From positions 1 to 13,992 of the forward strand of contig JAYWCL010000153.1 in NCBI GenBank assembly GCA_043780595.1: 13,992 bases of DNA. Reading direction: 5' to 3'. Position 1 is the stretch's first letter. Each line of letters starts with the position of its first letter. Made by a program: the position numbers and the translations under genes. Of this stretch, positions 13,819-13,992 are shown piece by piece. The DNA is from Limnoglobus sp043780595. GTDB taxonomy: Bacteria > Planctomycetota > Planctomycetia > Gemmatales > Gemmataceae. A model generated the notes under the pieces. The model was not told the origin of the DNA and did no database searches. It worked only from the letters and a program-made list of their open reading frames with translations.

Positions 13819-13992
13819 CAGGTCTTTAGCCTGCGCGGGAGATTCTACTCTCGAAAACCAGTCGTGGCGAGTCTTCGAGACGCGACGTAATCGGCACAAT
13901 GCGTTCATTCCGGGCGCAGGAAACGTCGTGTTTCGATGACTCACCACGACACTCAATCGTTGCCGGTGGAAGTCACGCAGGCTAAAGACCTG
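13819..13992. repeat. Large inverted-repeat element, cut off by the window edge
   Basis: CAGGTCTTTAGCCTGCG (13819-13835) is exactly complementary to 13976-13992. Inside, 13861-13888 is complementary to 13923-13950 at 24 of 28 positions. The two spacers between outer and inner arms are both exactly 25 bases (13836-13860 and 13951-13975) but have lost similarity. The centre is 34 bases (13889-13922). The outer left arm also forms its own small hairpin (CGCAGG 13817-13822 with CCTGCG 13830-13835). Equal spacing says the element is two facing copies of one repeat, or a foldback MITE-like unit. It begins 60 bases after the heme protein gene. The remaining bases 13759-13818 hold nothing recognised. 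Confidence 0.75.

Noticed and set aside
13765..13956. 63-codon minus-strand frame
   Set aside because: It is made mostly of the inverted-repeat element at the window edge; such repeat-borne small frames are commonly miscalled as hypothetical proteins.
1..13992. CRISPR array, tRNA or rRNA genes, phage or integron modules
   Set aside because: No regularly spaced repeats, cloverleaf-type sequences, ribosomal segments, integrases or phage structural motifs were seen on either strand.

Overview
The window looks like a chromosome segment of a planctomycete, most likely from the Gemmata group (inference). Three secreted-protein families that are greatly expanded in that phylum sit close together: a DUF1552 protein, a PSCyt1/DUF1549/DUF1553 cytochrome-like protein, and its usual DUF1501 partner with a Tat signal. 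A secreted sulfatase follows. The DNA is GC-rich, Shine-Dalgarno sites are often weak, and dispersed palindromic repeats fill the gaps between genes.

Layout. On the plus strand: the 3' end of a DUF1552 gene (1-462), an Rpn/PD-(D/E)XK nuclease-like gene (534-1361), a gamma-class carbonic anhydrase-like gene (1409-1927), the PSCyt1/DUF1549/DUF1553 gene (2031-5099), the DUF1501 gene (5113-6564) and a sulfatase (6729-8513). On the minus strand, transcribed leftward: a HIT-family protein (12328-11831), a dGTPase-like HD hydrolase (11831-10620), a PIN/TRAM membrane protein of the YacL type (10561-9347) and an exported TPR-like protein (9270-8536). Diverging from the HIT gene, on the plus strand, is an exported protein with one heme-binding CxxCH (12463-13758). 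The last 234 bases hold an inverted-repeat element that runs off the window edge.

How the genes fit together. The PSCyt1 and DUF1501 genes are 13 bases apart and surely co-transcribed. With the sulfatase, they suggest a cell-envelope programme for breaking down sulfated glycans, although no glycosidase or transporter is present to confirm a substrate. The HIT and dGTPase genes overlap by one base (TGATG) and look translationally coupled. With the PIN-domain protein they form a nucleotide and RNA housekeeping group.

The most unusual part is 463-1410. A short copy of the carbonic anhydrase gene's 3' end, including its stop codon, lies upstream of the Rpn gene. An in-frame scrap of a second Rpn-like gene, differing from the intact one mostly at synonymous sites, lies just downstream. 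The nuclease gene thus sits in a duplication and deletion mosaic. At least four intergenic spots carry palindromic, REP-like DNA. No CRISPR array, tRNA, rRNA, integrase or complete insertion sequence was seen, and I found no convincing new multi-gene system.
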